Source of the DNA: Longibacter salinarum
Lineage (GTDB): Bacteria; Bacteroidota; Rhodothermia; Rhodothermales; Salinibacteraceae
Assembly: GCF_002554795.1 (NCBI RefSeq)
Contig: NZ_PDEQ01000001.1
Location: forward strand, 124,001 to 188,000
DNA length: 64,000 nucleotides
Direction: 5' to 3'
The translations under genes and the position numbers were made by a program. The notes beneath the pieces are model-generated. The model ran no database searches and was not told the origin of the DNA. It saw only the letters and a program-made list of their open reading frames with translations. Of this stretch, positions 9,526 through 18,531 are shown in pieces (position 1 is the first letter of the stretch; the number at the start of each line of letters is the position of its first letter).

Positions 9526-9890
9526 TCAGGCCGTGAGGGCTTCCAGGTACGGCTGCATGACCCGGTCGACGCGGCAGAGGCGTCTATACCGAAGGACGTC
9601 GGCTACAGAGGATGTCCGCTTTTCTAGATATGAGCGAAGCGCCTGCACAGCGATCTCGTGCTGATCTGTCCCTAGCGCTTGGCGATCTCATCCCAGTCTG
9701 GGCGATACATCACTGGATCTGGTATCGATGCCACGGCTTGCCCGCCGTCAGTTCCATAGGCATCGGCTCCCGGTGCGGTGCCGAACGGGAGGGAGGGGCG
9801 AGCGGGGCTGCGGCGCGCGGTCGGTCCTCGCAGGACTGAAAATGGGTATTCAGGAGGAAGAGACGCGGCAGGGCGTATTTCCCATGGCAA
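9526..9890 (-). pseudogene. AbiEi-type antitoxin, frameshifted remnant
   Basis: Reading leftward from ATG 9890, a frame ends at TAG 9672-9674 with MYRPDWDEIAKR. In another frame the text carries straight on with LGTDQHEIAVQALRSYLEK and RLCRVDRVMQPYLEALTA, stopping at TGA 9526-9528. The two parts join by a one-base shift near 9672-9680. The ending (CRV-RV-x-PYLEAL) is typical of AbiEi-like antitoxin/regulator C-termini. The stop lies about 50 bases before the AbiEii start, as in intact type IV toxin-antitoxin operons. Both halves are broken, so the module is dead. Confidence 0.62.
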
Positions 9891-10120
9891 AGTAGGTCCG
9901 CATGGTTATATTTGCTGACCTGAGACCGTCGTCGAATGGACTCTCGCCGTGTGTCAGCGCTCCGAAAGGGTGCGACCGTTCCCTTCGGCGATGGAGACCA
10001 CGTAAGTGGTATACCCCCACGTGGGTTCGCGTCACGACGGACGTAGATTTGTAGCCCTTGGTTTGCTTACAGGACGGCTACGCGCACAATGCCGATCCCC
10101 GAACATTTAAACGACAGACC

Positions 10121-10582
10121 GTGAAATTACCCCTATTGGCTACGATCCTCCTTCTTCTATTCGCGCTCGACCCGAGAGCGAGCCATGCCCAGAATACAAA
10201 TAGCGACTACGCGTACGTAGAGGAGGAACTCTCGGATGTTGTGGAGGGCACGGTAGGAAGCGGATCCGGGAATTATCAGGTATCAGAGAGACGCATCGAG
10301 AAAAATGGAATCAGCTACGAACGGCCCTTCTTCGGCGACAATAAGTATTACATCCACTCGATTGCCTCGAAGCAAGAGTCCGTCGTCAGGCTGACCATCA
10401 CGTGCAACAACTACCGGGTGCTGGACGAGTCCTGGTCCAGTAATGCCGTCGGCGCGTCCTTCGATCCTCCCCACGGGCAGACGCAAGCGTGCACGATAAA
10501 AACGTTCATTTCGAGGTCCAGCGCGCCCGACAAGCCGCATTTCATCGGCATGGCCATCATGTACAGTAAGCAGAAGGAGTGA
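10121..10582 (+). CDS. Secreted hypothetical protein
   Basis: The GTG at 10121 is chosen because it puts a clean signal peptide at the N-terminus: KLPLLATILLLLFALDPR, then a likely cleavage after ASHAQ. The TTG at 10058 would add 21 polar residues. Mature part about 130 residues, with two cysteines (CNNYR, QACTIKTF) that could form a disulfide. No family is recognised. It converges with the permease gene on the other strand, leaving 43 bases between stops. Confidence 0.55.
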   Translation: MKLPLLATILLLLFALDPRASHAQNTNSDYAYVEEELSDVVEGTVGSGSGNYQVSERRIEKNGISYERPFFGDNKYYIHSIASKQESVVRLTITCNNYRVLDESWSSNAVGASFDPPHGQTQACTIKTFISRSSAPDKPHFIGMAIMYSKQKE

Positions 10583-10625
10583 CGGCCGGAAGGAGTAGAG
10601 CGGCAGACCGGGTGACGCCAAAGCA

Positions 10626-12410
10626 TTACACGTAGAAGAAATACAGGACCGTGGTTGAGACGGTCACGAATAGCAGCGAGAGAAGGCTGCCCGCCTTCAG
10701 GTAATCGGAGACGCGGTAGCCACCGGGCGTCATCAGGAGGGCGTTGACGTGGTGCGTGGGGAGGATGAACGAGTTTGCCGCGCAGAGCCCAACCTGAAGG
10801 ACGAGCGCCTGCGCACTGAGTCCGCCGATGCCGGCCATCTCCAGAACGAGCGGAATCATGAGGACCGTCGCCGCCACGTTGGACATGATGAGCGAGAAGA
10901 TGGTCATCAGCACGCCCAGGATGAAGAGAATGCCGTATGCGGGGACGCCTGCGATCAGGGTGACGAGATTCTCGGCGATGAAGGCGGCCGCCCCGGAGGT
11001 CTCCATCGCGATGCCGATCGGGATCAGGCCCGCGATCAGGAAGATAACCTTCCACTCGACAGAGCGGTACGCTTCCTCGATGGTTAGCACGCCGCCCAGG
11101 ACCATCGCGACGGCTCCCGTGAGAAACCCGATCGAGATCGGCAGGTCCAGCGTCAGCACGGCGAGAATCGCGCCGACAAAGCTGCCAAGCGCCAGCCAGG
11201 CCTTCTCCGGGTGCTTCGGCTCGTACTCGAAGGGCGTCACGGTGATGAAGTCGCCGCTCTCCTTGAAGAACTGCAGGCTGTCCCACTTTCCCTGCAGGAC
11301 GAGGGTGTCGCCCGCCCGGATGACCCGGTCGGCCAGGTTCTCTTCGACGACCTCGCTGTTGCTGAAGAAGAGCACCACCTGCGCGTTGTACTGTTCGCGC
11401 AGCGGCACCTCACGGATCGTCTTGCCGACGAGGCTGGAGCGGGCCGGAACGACCACTTCGAGGTACCCGTCGCGCCCCTCCGGTACCGACTTTTCATCCT
11501 CCTCCAGAAGGTCGAGCCCGTTCTTTTCGGCGAAGCTCCACACGTCGTCCTTCGGTCCCTGCACCACGATATGCTGACCGGATTCGAAGGTGTAGTCTTC
11601 CCAGATGTTGTAGTCCGCGGCCTCGTCGTCGTACACCCGTAGCAGGTTCACGCTGTAGATGGCGCCCATCTTCGACTCCTCAACGGACTGGCCCACGAGA
11701 GCGCTATCTCTCGGGACGCGGAACGTAAAGATGGAATCGGACAGGCCCCAGATGTTCAGCAGCTTTTGTCCGGGCGAGATGGTCGACTTCTCCTCCGGCT
11801 GGCTCGGAAGGACCGCGTCGCCGAACACGAAGAAATAGACGATCCCTGTCAGCAGCAGCACCACGCCGATCGGCGTTACGGCGAACAGGCCGAACGTCTC
11901 CAGCCCCCGCGTGCTAAGAAGGTCGTTGAGCACGATCAGTGAGCTCGTGCCCACCATCGTCAGGGTCCCGCCGAGCAGCGCCGCAAAGCCCATCGGCATC
12001 AGGAGGCTGGAAATGGAGATGTTCTCCCGCTTCGAAATGCCCATCATCACCGGCAGGAAGAGGGCCGCCGCGCCGATGTTTTGAATGAAGGCCGACAGCA
12101 GACCGACCGTAACGGACACCATCGAGAGGATTCTGCGCGTCCCATTGCCCGCCACCCGCAAGATGAACTGGGCGATGGTTTCGGTAATGCCCGATTTGTA
12201 GAGCCCGCGCCCCATGACCATCACTCCGATGATGGCTAAAACGGCGTTACTCGCAAATCCTGACCGCGCCTCGTTCGCGGAGATGCTCCCCGTCCAGACG
12301 AGCGAAAGCATCGCCAGGAGCGCCACAACATCGATCCGAACCACCTCCGTGATAATCAGGACGACGATGATGGCGAGAGTCGATAGAACGATAAGGAGCT
12401 GCGGGTCCAT
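10626..12410 (-). CDS. SLC13/DASS-type anion permease with two RCK_C domains
   Basis: 594 residues. An N-terminal bundle of membrane helices (to about residue 200) contains the family-like stretch FIQNIGAAALFLPV. Two TrkA-C/RCK_C modules follow (about 225-305 and 315-395), the second with LVGKTIREVPLREQYNAQVV and GDTLVLQG. A second helix bundle ends with MSNVAATVLMIPL and ANSFILPTHHVNALLM. This split layout is that of SLC13-type sodium/anion symporters, which carry sulfate or dicarboxylates. The substrate cannot be read from sequence. RCK_C domains usually bind a small ligand and gate transport. It stands alone, with no linked sulfate-assimilation genes. Confidence 0.85.
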   Translation of the reverse strand: MDPQLLIVLSTLAIIVVLIITEVVRIDVVALLAMLSLVWTGSISANEARSGFASNAVLAIIGVMVMGRGLYKSGITETIAQFILRVAGNGTRRILSMVSVTVGLLSAFIQNIGAAALFLPVMMGISKRENISISSLLMPMGFAALLGGTLTMVGTSSLIVLNDLLSTRGLETFGLFAVTPIGVVLLLTGIVYFFVFGDAVLPSQPEEKSTISPGQKLLNIWGLSDSIFTFRVPRDSALVGQSVEESKMGAIYSVNLLRVYDDEAADYNIWEDYTFESGQHIVVQGPKDDVWSFAEKNGLDLLEEDEKSVPEGRDGYLEVVVPARSSLVGKTIREVPLREQYNAQVVLFFSNSEVVEENLADRVIRAGDTLVLQGKWDSLQFFKESGDFITVTPFEYEPKHPEKAWLALGSFVGAILAVLTLDLPISIGFLTGAVAMVLGGVLTIEEAYRSVEWKVIFLIAGLIPIGIAMETSGAAAFIAENLVTLIAGVPAYGILFILGVLMTIFSLIMSNVAATVLMIPLVLEMAGIGGLSAQALVLQVGLCAANSFILPTHHVNALLMTPGGYRVSDYLKAGSLLSLLFVTVSTTVLYFFYV

Positions 12411-12763
12411 AGGCAGAGATGTTTGGAGGTCGGATGCTCAAGGAGAGCGGGCAATCGAACTGACAAGGTACTGAATAATGCGCCCAGTTCGAACACTCAC
12501 CAGGACTTATTACCAAATTCGCCCCTTGCCGAGAAATTTCGATGATCTGAACGAGATGGTCGGCAGGGATGAGAAGAGGCTCGCCGCCGCCATCGAACGG
12601 GCGCTTTCGAGTTTGCCCGCTGGAAAAGCCTGGAAGGACCGTTTCTGGCGCTCGGGGACGGCGTATCTGCGTTACCGCCTTTGGTTCGAATGTGCTATCT
12701 TAGGCTGGCTGTCTCTACAGCCGAGCACTCTGCGTTCACCGTTCCAACGTATACATACCGCTG
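12411..12763. other. Intergenic region, no gene called
   Basis: The divergent region between the permease and the next + strand gene. A frame opening at 12478 runs into the following gene out of register and has an arginine-rich, unlikely product, so I do not call it. No clear hairpins. Confidence 0.4.
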
Positions 12764-13441
12764 ATGGAAACCGCGCCTCGTCCGTACGGAGAAGACCAAT
12801 CCTTCCTCGACTGGCTTCTCGAGCCTCAAACATTGATCGCATTGTCCGCCGTCTTGATCGGCGTGTGTGGACTGTTTGTGTCGCTGTACGAGACGTCGCT
12901 GATGCGGCAGGAGCAGCGAGCGGAGGTCTGGCCACGCGTCACCCTTGGCTTTACAATCAACGACACGCTGGTCACGTTCATTGCGGAAAACGCCGGGGTA
13001 GGGCCCGCGCGGGTGCAGTCGGCCGAAGTCCGTCACAATGACTCGACCGTTGCCAACTGGGGCGAGCTCATGAGGCGAACCCTATCGGGGCCGCTCTCGG
13101 TGAACAGCAGCGTCAACCTGGTGAACGGCCGGGTGATGTCCCCCGAAAAGCGGGTCGAGTTCGCAACGTTTGACTTTCGAGATGAAGAGGAGGCAGCTGC
13201 GCTATCCGAATCCATCTTTGACGGGAAGACAGATATCCGCGCCTGTTATTGCTCGGTCTACGACGAGTGCTGGGTCACGTCGTTGCAGAACAGGCTGTCC
13301 GGCATGCGCCGGATCGGTATGGGATTCGCTGGCTCCTCGAGCGCCCCTACCGGACGCGACTCGTCTTTTTCTCAGCACCTGCAAATTCGTCAGCCGGAAC
13401 CGGTCCCGTCATGCGATGACATGAATCGGAGTGCCATCTGA
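12764..13441 (+). CDS. Hypothetical protein with single N-terminal membrane helix
   Basis: 225 residues. One hydrophobic helix (about 24-45, IALSAVLIGVCGLFVSLY) is followed by QRAEVWPRVTLGF and NAGVGPARV. This pattern recurs in a widespread family of uncharacterised single-pass proteins whose outer domain is a small beta-sandwich. Two cysteines (CYCSVYDECW) lie near residue 165. The last 40 residues are polar and probably disordered. ATG 12764 gives the helix a normal position. No operon partner. A 7-bp hairpin follows the stop. Confidence 0.55.
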   Translation: METAPRPYGEDQSFLDWLLEPQTLIALSAVLIGVCGLFVSLYETSLMRQEQRAEVWPRVTLGFTINDTLVTFIAENAGVGPARVQSAEVRHNDSTVANWGELMRRTLSGPLSVNSSVNLVNGRVMSPEKRVEFATFDFRDEEEAAALSESIFDGKTDIRACYCSVYDECWVTSLQNRLSGMRRIGMGFAGSSSAPTGRDSSFSQHLQIRQPEPVPSCDDMNRSAI

Positions 13442-13448
13442 CGGATCG

Positions 13449-13471
13449 CAGACTCTCCCTCGCGGAGTCTG
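13449..13471. terminator. Hairpin between convergent genes
   Basis: CAGACTC (13449-13455) pairs with GAGTCTG (13465-13471) over a 9-base loop. There is no T-run, so termination is possible rather than shown. Confidence 0.35.
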
Positions 13472-13567
13472 TGTCTGTCGTCACGACGGAGCGGTGTCCA
13501 TCGACCGTGCCCACTGGTGTATTTTCCATTCCTACCTGAAGAAGGTGGATCGTGCCCCCGTAGACCG

Positions 13568-14599
13568 TCATCGGGTGCCGGCACAGGCCCATCCCGAGTG
13601 CATGTCCCGGTCGGCACGGCCAAATCGAGCGGGCCGGTACCAGACACGGACGCCGGCGGTGTCGATGGCCGTATCCGTCCGGGTGGCGCAGTCCACCGCA
13701 GGTGCGGTGCCGGTGGCCGAAGGGAGCCGCGCGTTGAGTGCCCGGGCGGTGGAATCCGACGCCTCCGTGTCGTATCGAGCCAGGACGGTCGCGGTCACGG
13801 TTCGGTGCGTAAGGCGCGAGAATGCGCTATCGGCAAAGGCGTCGACGGTCGCGTCGAGCGGCTGGTCTTGAGCGAGCACCGAGAGGAGGTCGCCGTCGAT
13901 CATCGAGAGATGCAGGTCGCCCGGCGAGGCGACCAGGTAGCGCGTTGCCGGGGCGAGCGAGGCCACCGTGTTCGGCGTTCCGCCATCGCACGTGGATAGC
14001 ACCGTCACGTCAGTCGGGCCGATCGACTGAATCGCCTGTGCGACGCGGTCCACCGACAGCGAGTCGTCCGGGTGCGATCGGTGGTACGGAGCTAGCGATT
14101 CGGGGACAGCATGGCCGTAGTAGGCGACGATTCGGCGCCTGGACGGGGCCGATCGGCGCTCCGGCGGCGCGGGATAGGTGTTTTTGCGCACGAAGGCGAT
14201 TTCTGCCTCCCAGCCTGACACGCGCCGGTAGGTCTGCTGGCTCACGAGGCGCCCTCCGACAAAGTGGTAGGCGGTCCCGTCGTTCCGCGGGAACAGGCCG
14301 AGGATGCTCCGACCGGCGCGCTGGTGAAACACAAAGGCCTCCGCCGACGGCATCGAGCGTGCTGCAGCGAAGGCTTCGCGGAGGACCTTTTCGTCGGCGG
14401 CCCGGCGCGTGCCGCTGGTGTCGTGATAGGTGTAGCTCGCATCGCCGTGGACGACGACAATAACCTGCCGGTCGATCGAAGCGGACGGCGACCCTGCGGG
14501 GGAGGGAGCCTCAGGGACGGAAACCACACCCGAGGCGCAGGCCGAAAGGCAGAGCGCGGTGATGATGAGAACGAAAACCGGAGTTCGAACGGTCGTCAT
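13568..14599 (-). CDS. Clostripain-like (C11/caspase-fold) lipoprotein
   Basis: The ATG at 14599 is preferred because it gives a lipoprotein signal: MTTVRTPVFVLIITALCLSAC, with lipobox LSAC. Product 343 residues. A conserved His sits in RIVAYYGHAVPES and a Cys in VTVLSTCDGGTPN, followed by TRYLVASPGDLHLSMID. This is the spacing of the His-Cys dyad and the strand after it in clostripain-type peptidases. Those enzymes cut after basic residues, but specificity here is unknown. Anchored to a membrane, it could act in protein turnover or maturation. The family call rests on these motifs only. The preceding minus-strand gene encodes a small exported protein. Confidence 0.55.
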   Translation of the reverse strand: MTTVRTPVFVLIITALCLSACASGVVSVPEAPSPAGSPSASIDRQVIVVVHGDASYTYHDTSGTRRAADEKVLREAFAAARSMPSAEAFVFHQRAGRSILGLFPRNDGTAYHFVGGRLVSQQTYRRVSGWEAEIAFVRKNTYPAPPERRSAPSRRRIVAYYGHAVPESLAPYHRSHPDDSLSVDRVAQAIQSIGPTDVTVLSTCDGGTPNTVASLAPATRYLVASPGDLHLSMIDGDLLSVLAQDQPLDATVDAFADSAFSRLTHRTVTATVLARYDTEASDSTARALNARLPSATGTAPAVDCATRTDTAIDTAGVRVWYRPARFGRADRDMHSGWACAGTR

Positions 14600-14726
14600 G
14601 CGCCTGCGCTGGTCGTGCGTCCTCTCATCCATGTCACCTCGACTGATGTTGCTACAACTCCGCCTCACGGTCCTCGCTCAGCAGGGTATTGTCTGCACGT
14701 CGCCAGAGCAAAGTGTCGGACTTCGT

Positions 14727-15167
14727 TTACAGGAGGAGCAGGATGATGACGATCAGAAGCGCCGTGGTGAGACCGATCGTGATGCTTCGATCGGCGACCT
14801 CCATATCCTGCTGAACGTAGTCGGCGAAGTCGTCGAGCTGGCGGTTCGGGACCCGCTCGTAGCCGTGGGTGCCGCGTAGCTCGTGCTGCTTCTCCACAAC
14901 GCTGGCGCGTAGGGCCGCGATGCCGTTGCGATCCGCTTCCGAGAGGTTGGCCGTGCGTTCGACGCGATCGAGGGCGGTCACGAGGTCGTCGAGGCCGTTG
15001 TCGAGACGTTCCCGCTTCTCGGCGGCGTTATCAGCAGCCTTGGCATGAGTGACGACATCATTGACGTAGGCCTTGATGCGGTCAACCGGATTGCTGTGGG
15101 CATGGGCCGGAATAGCGGTGGAAAGTAGGAGCGCGACGATCAGGGCGGGAGTAGCGATGCGACGCAT
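14727..15167 (-). CDS. Exported alpha-helical protein with C-terminal membrane anchor
   Basis: 146 residues. A signal peptide (MRRIATPALIVALLLSTAIP, then AHAHS) is followed by about 85 charged residues predicted to form long helices (KAYVNDVVTHAKAADNAAEK, VERTANLSEADRNGIAALR). It ends in a hydrophobic anchor, ITIGLTTALLIVIILLLL, at the very C-terminus. No named family is recognised. It shares strand with the clostripain-like gene, separated by 127 bases. Confidence 0.55.
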   Translation of the reverse strand: MRRIATPALIVALLLSTAIPAHAHSNPVDRIKAYVNDVVTHAKAADNAAEKRERLDNGLDDLVTALDRVERTANLSEADRNGIAALRASVVEKQHELRGTHGYERVPNRQLDDFADYVQQDMEVADRSITIGLTTALLIVIILLLL

Positions 15168-15852
15168 GGGAACGGTGAGATCAGTTCAAAAGATGACGAG
15201 CAGTCGCAGAACCGAGGGGCGACAGGCCCTCACAACAGGTCGTGAACCATACCTCGAGAGATCGCGAACTACGCGTCGAGAGGAAGCGATAAACACGGCG
15301 ACACTGCCCTGAGGATCAACCGATTCTGCCCGAAAGGTTGATCCGTAGATGCATTGTAACGTACCGAAGGGCGATCATGGCTGATTGAACGACATCGAAT
15401 CATACTCCATGGCAAGCGAGACCTAACGATCGTCAAGCAGGGTGGTGTCGGAAAATGATGATGCGGGTTCGGTTCGTTGCCCGAGGCACGAGTGGTCGAA
15501 GTATGAGTCCTCGCTGCGGGCGCCTCGCACGGAGGTTTCGGACTTGAGTGCGTCATGCGTCTCCCAATTTGAGTACATAAGCGGACCGCTTCGGGTCTAT
15601 GTTTGCCCACGTGAAGGACATTGAGTCTTCCCATCCAGCATTGTGCACCGGGAAGAACAGATGTCGTGCCTACGTGTCGCCACCTTCCAGTCCCTCGTGC
15701 TCCGAATCTGCAGAGGAGGTGAACTCGTCGCGAGGCCGTCGGGGAGATCCTTCGGACGTTGTGCGCGGACGCCGCTTTGCAGGGTGCATCTCTGGGAATC
15801 GTCTTCCGCCGCCGTTCATATCGATCGTTCGAATCAACCGTCACCGAATGTC
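15168..15852. other. 685-bp divergent intergenic region
   Basis: It separates two outward-pointing genes and must hold their promoters, but I cannot point to boxes with confidence. A 191-residue minus-strand frame here is rich in His, Arg and Pro and is unlikely to be real. Confidence 0.4.
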
Positions 15853-16584
15853 ATGAACACTGTCCATCGCATTATCGCCATCGCGCTGTGCAGCGGCCTG
15901 CTTGCTTCCGCCGCGTTTGCGCAGGAGCCGACGATCGAAGAGACGCCGCAGGATGTCGTCAAGTATGAGGAGTCGATTCTGACGTCAGGCAACACGATGA
16001 TCGTGGTTGAGGAATCAAAGGTCGGAGAGGTCCGGAATCTCGTGGCGTACCTTCTCCAATCTGGGCGCTCGAATGCCCAGTCCGGAAATCTCGAACGATC
16101 CGCGGAAGCATTCACTCTGGCATCGGCATACATGCACGTGGACGCAGGTCGGGGGCAATCCAGAGCCCGAACGCGTGTTGTCGAGGAGGCCGATCTGATG
16201 AAGGAACTGGCCGGCATGATGACGGCGGGGTCGAAAACGGAAATGCGCGTCGTCGATCAACGTATTTTTGGCGCCCACCGTGCTCTCGCGTCCTATCACC
16301 AGGATCGTGCGATGAAAATGATCCGAGAGGGATACAATCGTCAGGCGGGTCATGCGCTGGAGGCGGCCATCGTGCACTACGATCACGCGGCCTGGGCGCA
16401 CGCTCGGGCGAACAACACCGAGGTCAGTGACGAGGTCAACCGGGAAGTCGAGGATATGGCGAACATCGCGACGACCCTCAAGCAGGCGGGGAGAAGCCGC
16501 GGTGAACAGACCGCAAGTGACGACACCGTGGCAAAAGTGCGATCGCTCGGTCAACACATTCGGTCCCTTGGTCGGGCCGGGTGA
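15853..16584 (+). CDS. Secreted helical hypothetical protein
   Basis: The ATG at 15853 starts a clear signal peptide (MNTVHRIIAIALCSGLLASA, cleavage near AFAQ). The longer frame upstream is rejected because its 70 extra residues are not signal-like. Mature part about 220 residues, mostly helical and charged, with alanine-rich helices such as RSNAQSGNLERSAEAFTLAS and RQAGHALEAAIVHYDHAAW that resemble a repeat-type helical bundle (TPR-like spacing). No family name can be given. A strong bidirectional terminator follows. Confidence 0.6.
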   Translation: MNTVHRIIAIALCSGLLASAAFAQEPTIEETPQDVVKYEESILTSGNTMIVVEESKVGEVRNLVAYLLQSGRSNAQSGNLERSAEAFTLASAYMHVDAGRGQSRARTRVVEEADLMKELAGMMTAGSKTEMRVVDQRIFGAHRALASYHQDRAMKMIREGYNRQAGHALEAAIVHYDHAAWAHARANNTEVSDEVNREVEDMANIATTLKQAGRSRGEQTASDDTVAKVRSLGQHIRSLGRAG

Positions 16585-16739
16585 ACCTTTGTTGCCTGAC
16601 CACGCCGGATCTACATTCCGGCTCCACGAGTCGCGAACCGACCGTTTTCCGTCGCACATCGGCCAGGTGCAGATGTCTCTATTGGTCCTGGTTCGGATTG
16701 TCGCGACGGGTACCAATACCTTTCAGTCAGTCAGACGAA

Positions 16740-16785
16740 AAGCCCACTGAACCGTCAGAGTTGGCGGCTTCAGTGGGCTTCTTTG
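16740..16785. terminator. Bidirectional rho-independent terminator
   Basis: AAGCCCACTGAA (16740-16751) and TTCAGTGGGCTT (16769-16780) form a perfect 12-bp stem followed by CTTTG. It sits between two convergent genes and can serve both. Confidence 0.8.
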
Positions 16786-16814
16786 CTTGGCGGTACGCGT
16801 GGTGAGCCGATCAG

Positions 16815-18473
16815 CTATTCGGTCGAGGCAGAGCCGGTGGCGAGGATGGTAGCGGAGCCGTCGGACATCGACTCGTAGTAGCCGACGAATCGATTGGTTT
16901 CGGGCTGATCGTAATCGCTCAGATTCTGTGCCCAGCGGTACGCGATCGGCTGGTACCAGAGCTCGGCGTGCACGTGGAACGGACCGTTCGCCCCGTCGAC
17001 ATCCACGAGATAGGTGACGTTATCGCTACCGCCGATAAAGGAGCGATCGTGTATCGCCTCTCCCTGCACAGCGATGTCTTCCTCTGCGGTCGCTATGTCG
17101 AAGCCGTCCGGAAGAAGTCGGTTGTCCTTGATGAAGCGGATCGCGGAGAGAAGTCCCGTCGTCACGGCTCCATCCGGAGTGGCCATGATGGTCTCGTACA
17201 CCTGCACCTGTGAGGGCCCCGTAATCTTGTCGTAGTGCGGCTCGTAGGCATCCGGATTCAGGTCGTTGTCGTTGCCTGCGATGGATCCGTCGGGTTGGAA
17301 TGCGCCCGATTCGAACACGATGGCTCCGGAACGGTCTCGCACGGTGAGGTGAATCCACACCCGCCGGGAAGGATACGCCGTCGGTAGCTTATGGCCCGCG
17401 AGGTTTTCAATCGCGACCTTCACGCGGAGCGTCCCATCGACGACCGTGGGCGTGTTGATCGAGAGCTGGGCCGTATTCGTCTGCAGGTGGTTTTCGGTGC
17501 GTCGCGCGGATTCGGCGAGGCCTTGAGGCGATGCCGTGACGCCCAGGTCCGTCCGGTATCGATTCAGCATGCGGAGCATAAAGAAGTTGCCGCCGCGGAA
17601 GGTGTGGCGGGACACCTCGGTGCGGGGTTGACCCAGGACGCCGGAAATGGCCACGCTGTCCTCGACGACCGGCATGTGGCACGATTGGCAGCTCTTTTCG
17701 TCGCGGTAGGCACTGTGGCGCCACTCCAGGTACGGCACCTGCTCGGGAAGCTCGCCGATGACGCTCCCGTCTGGACCCAGCGTCTCCGTATAGAGCGTAT
17801 GGCACGTTGCGCAGAGTTCCGATTTCTGAAGATGCGTGGACTGCTCCTGGCGAAATCCAGACGCCGAATGCATGATCGTCGTTCGTCCCTGATCCACAGA
17901 GTACGGGCCAAACACGCGTCGTTGTCCCAGCGGGGAGGTGGTGTCCACGTTGAATCCCCCGACGAAACTCTCGCGCGTGCCGAAATTCTCGGGCGTGATC
18001 TGGTGGCACATCGTGCATGACACGCCGTCCGCAGCGAGTCGATCCAGGCGACCGGCCGCCCGGCCAATGGGGAGGTGGGCGAAGATGTCGCCCTCATGCC
18101 CGAGCAGGTGTGCCTCGAAACGGGCCATTGGCATGTGGCAGGTAGAGCACTCATCCTCAATGTGAGCCTGGGCCCGAGGGTGATCGGTCACTTCTCGGCG
18201 GACGGCGGCCTGCCAGTACGGATCGCGCGCCGAATTCGCCATCATCGACGCCTCCCAGTCGGCGCCGAACGAAATATCGACGCCCTCCGGGGTGACGAGG
18301 CCGTTGTGGCAGCTCATGCAGGCATCGGCCGTCCGGAAGAGTTCGGCCGGCACGCGGGCGTGCGGTGCAGCGGGAGCCTGCTGGGCCTTCGACATGTCGG
18401 GAGCGGTGTAGACAAACGCCGTCCCGATCGCGAGTACGACGCTGGTGGCGGCAATCAGGAATCGTCCGTACAT
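16815..18473 (-). CDS. Penta-heme c-type cytochrome, exported
   Basis: Five CxxCH heme sites are visible: CMSCH, CSTCH, CTMCH, CATCH and CQSCH, all in the first 300 residues, with extra histidines (HMPMARFEAH, HSAYRDEKS) that could be distal ligands. The remaining 230 residues form a beta-rich domain (LRVKVAIENLAGHKLPTAYP, NVTYLVDVDGANGPFHVHAE). The ATG at 18473 is chosen over a longer frame because CGGAGGAT lies just upstream and a membrane/signal helix follows (YGRFLIAATSVVLAIGTAFV). It lies 58 bases after the cytochrome/beta-barrel fusion gene, so the two are probably co-transcribed and exchange electrons in the periplasm or at the outer membrane. Donor and acceptor are unknown. Confidence 0.82.
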   Translation of the reverse strand: MYGRFLIAATSVVLAIGTAFVYTAPDMSKAQQAPAAPHARVPAELFRTADACMSCHNGLVTPEGVDISFGADWEASMMANSARDPYWQAAVRREVTDHPRAQAHIEDECSTCHMPMARFEAHLLGHEGDIFAHLPIGRAAGRLDRLAADGVSCTMCHQITPENFGTRESFVGGFNVDTTSPLGQRRVFGPYSVDQGRTTIMHSASGFRQEQSTHLQKSELCATCHTLYTETLGPDGSVIGELPEQVPYLEWRHSAYRDEKSCQSCHMPVVEDSVAISGVLGQPRTEVSRHTFRGGNFFMLRMLNRYRTDLGVTASPQGLAESARRTENHLQTNTAQLSINTPTVVDGTLRVKVAIENLAGHKLPTAYPSRRVWIHLTVRDRSGAIVFESGAFQPDGSIAGNDNDLNPDAYEPHYDKITGPSQVQVYETIMATPDGAVTTGLLSAIRFIKDNRLLPDGFDIATAEEDIAVQGEAIHDRSFIGGSDNVTYLVDVDGANGPFHVHAELWYQPIAYRWAQNLSDYDQPETNRFVGYYESMSDGSATILATGSASTE

Positions 18474-18531
18474 GTCATCCTCCGGTATTGGATGAGTCAA
18501 GGTCGCGAAAATGTACCGCAGCGCCGGCCCG

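Noticed and set aside
12478-13041. 187-codon frame ahead of and overlapping the 12764 gene
   Set aside because: Its second half is the out-of-register reading of the 12764 gene, and the product is arginine-rich.
15269-15844. 191-codon minus-strand frame
   Set aside because: His/Arg/Pro-rich product without hydrophobic core, inside a divergent promoter region.
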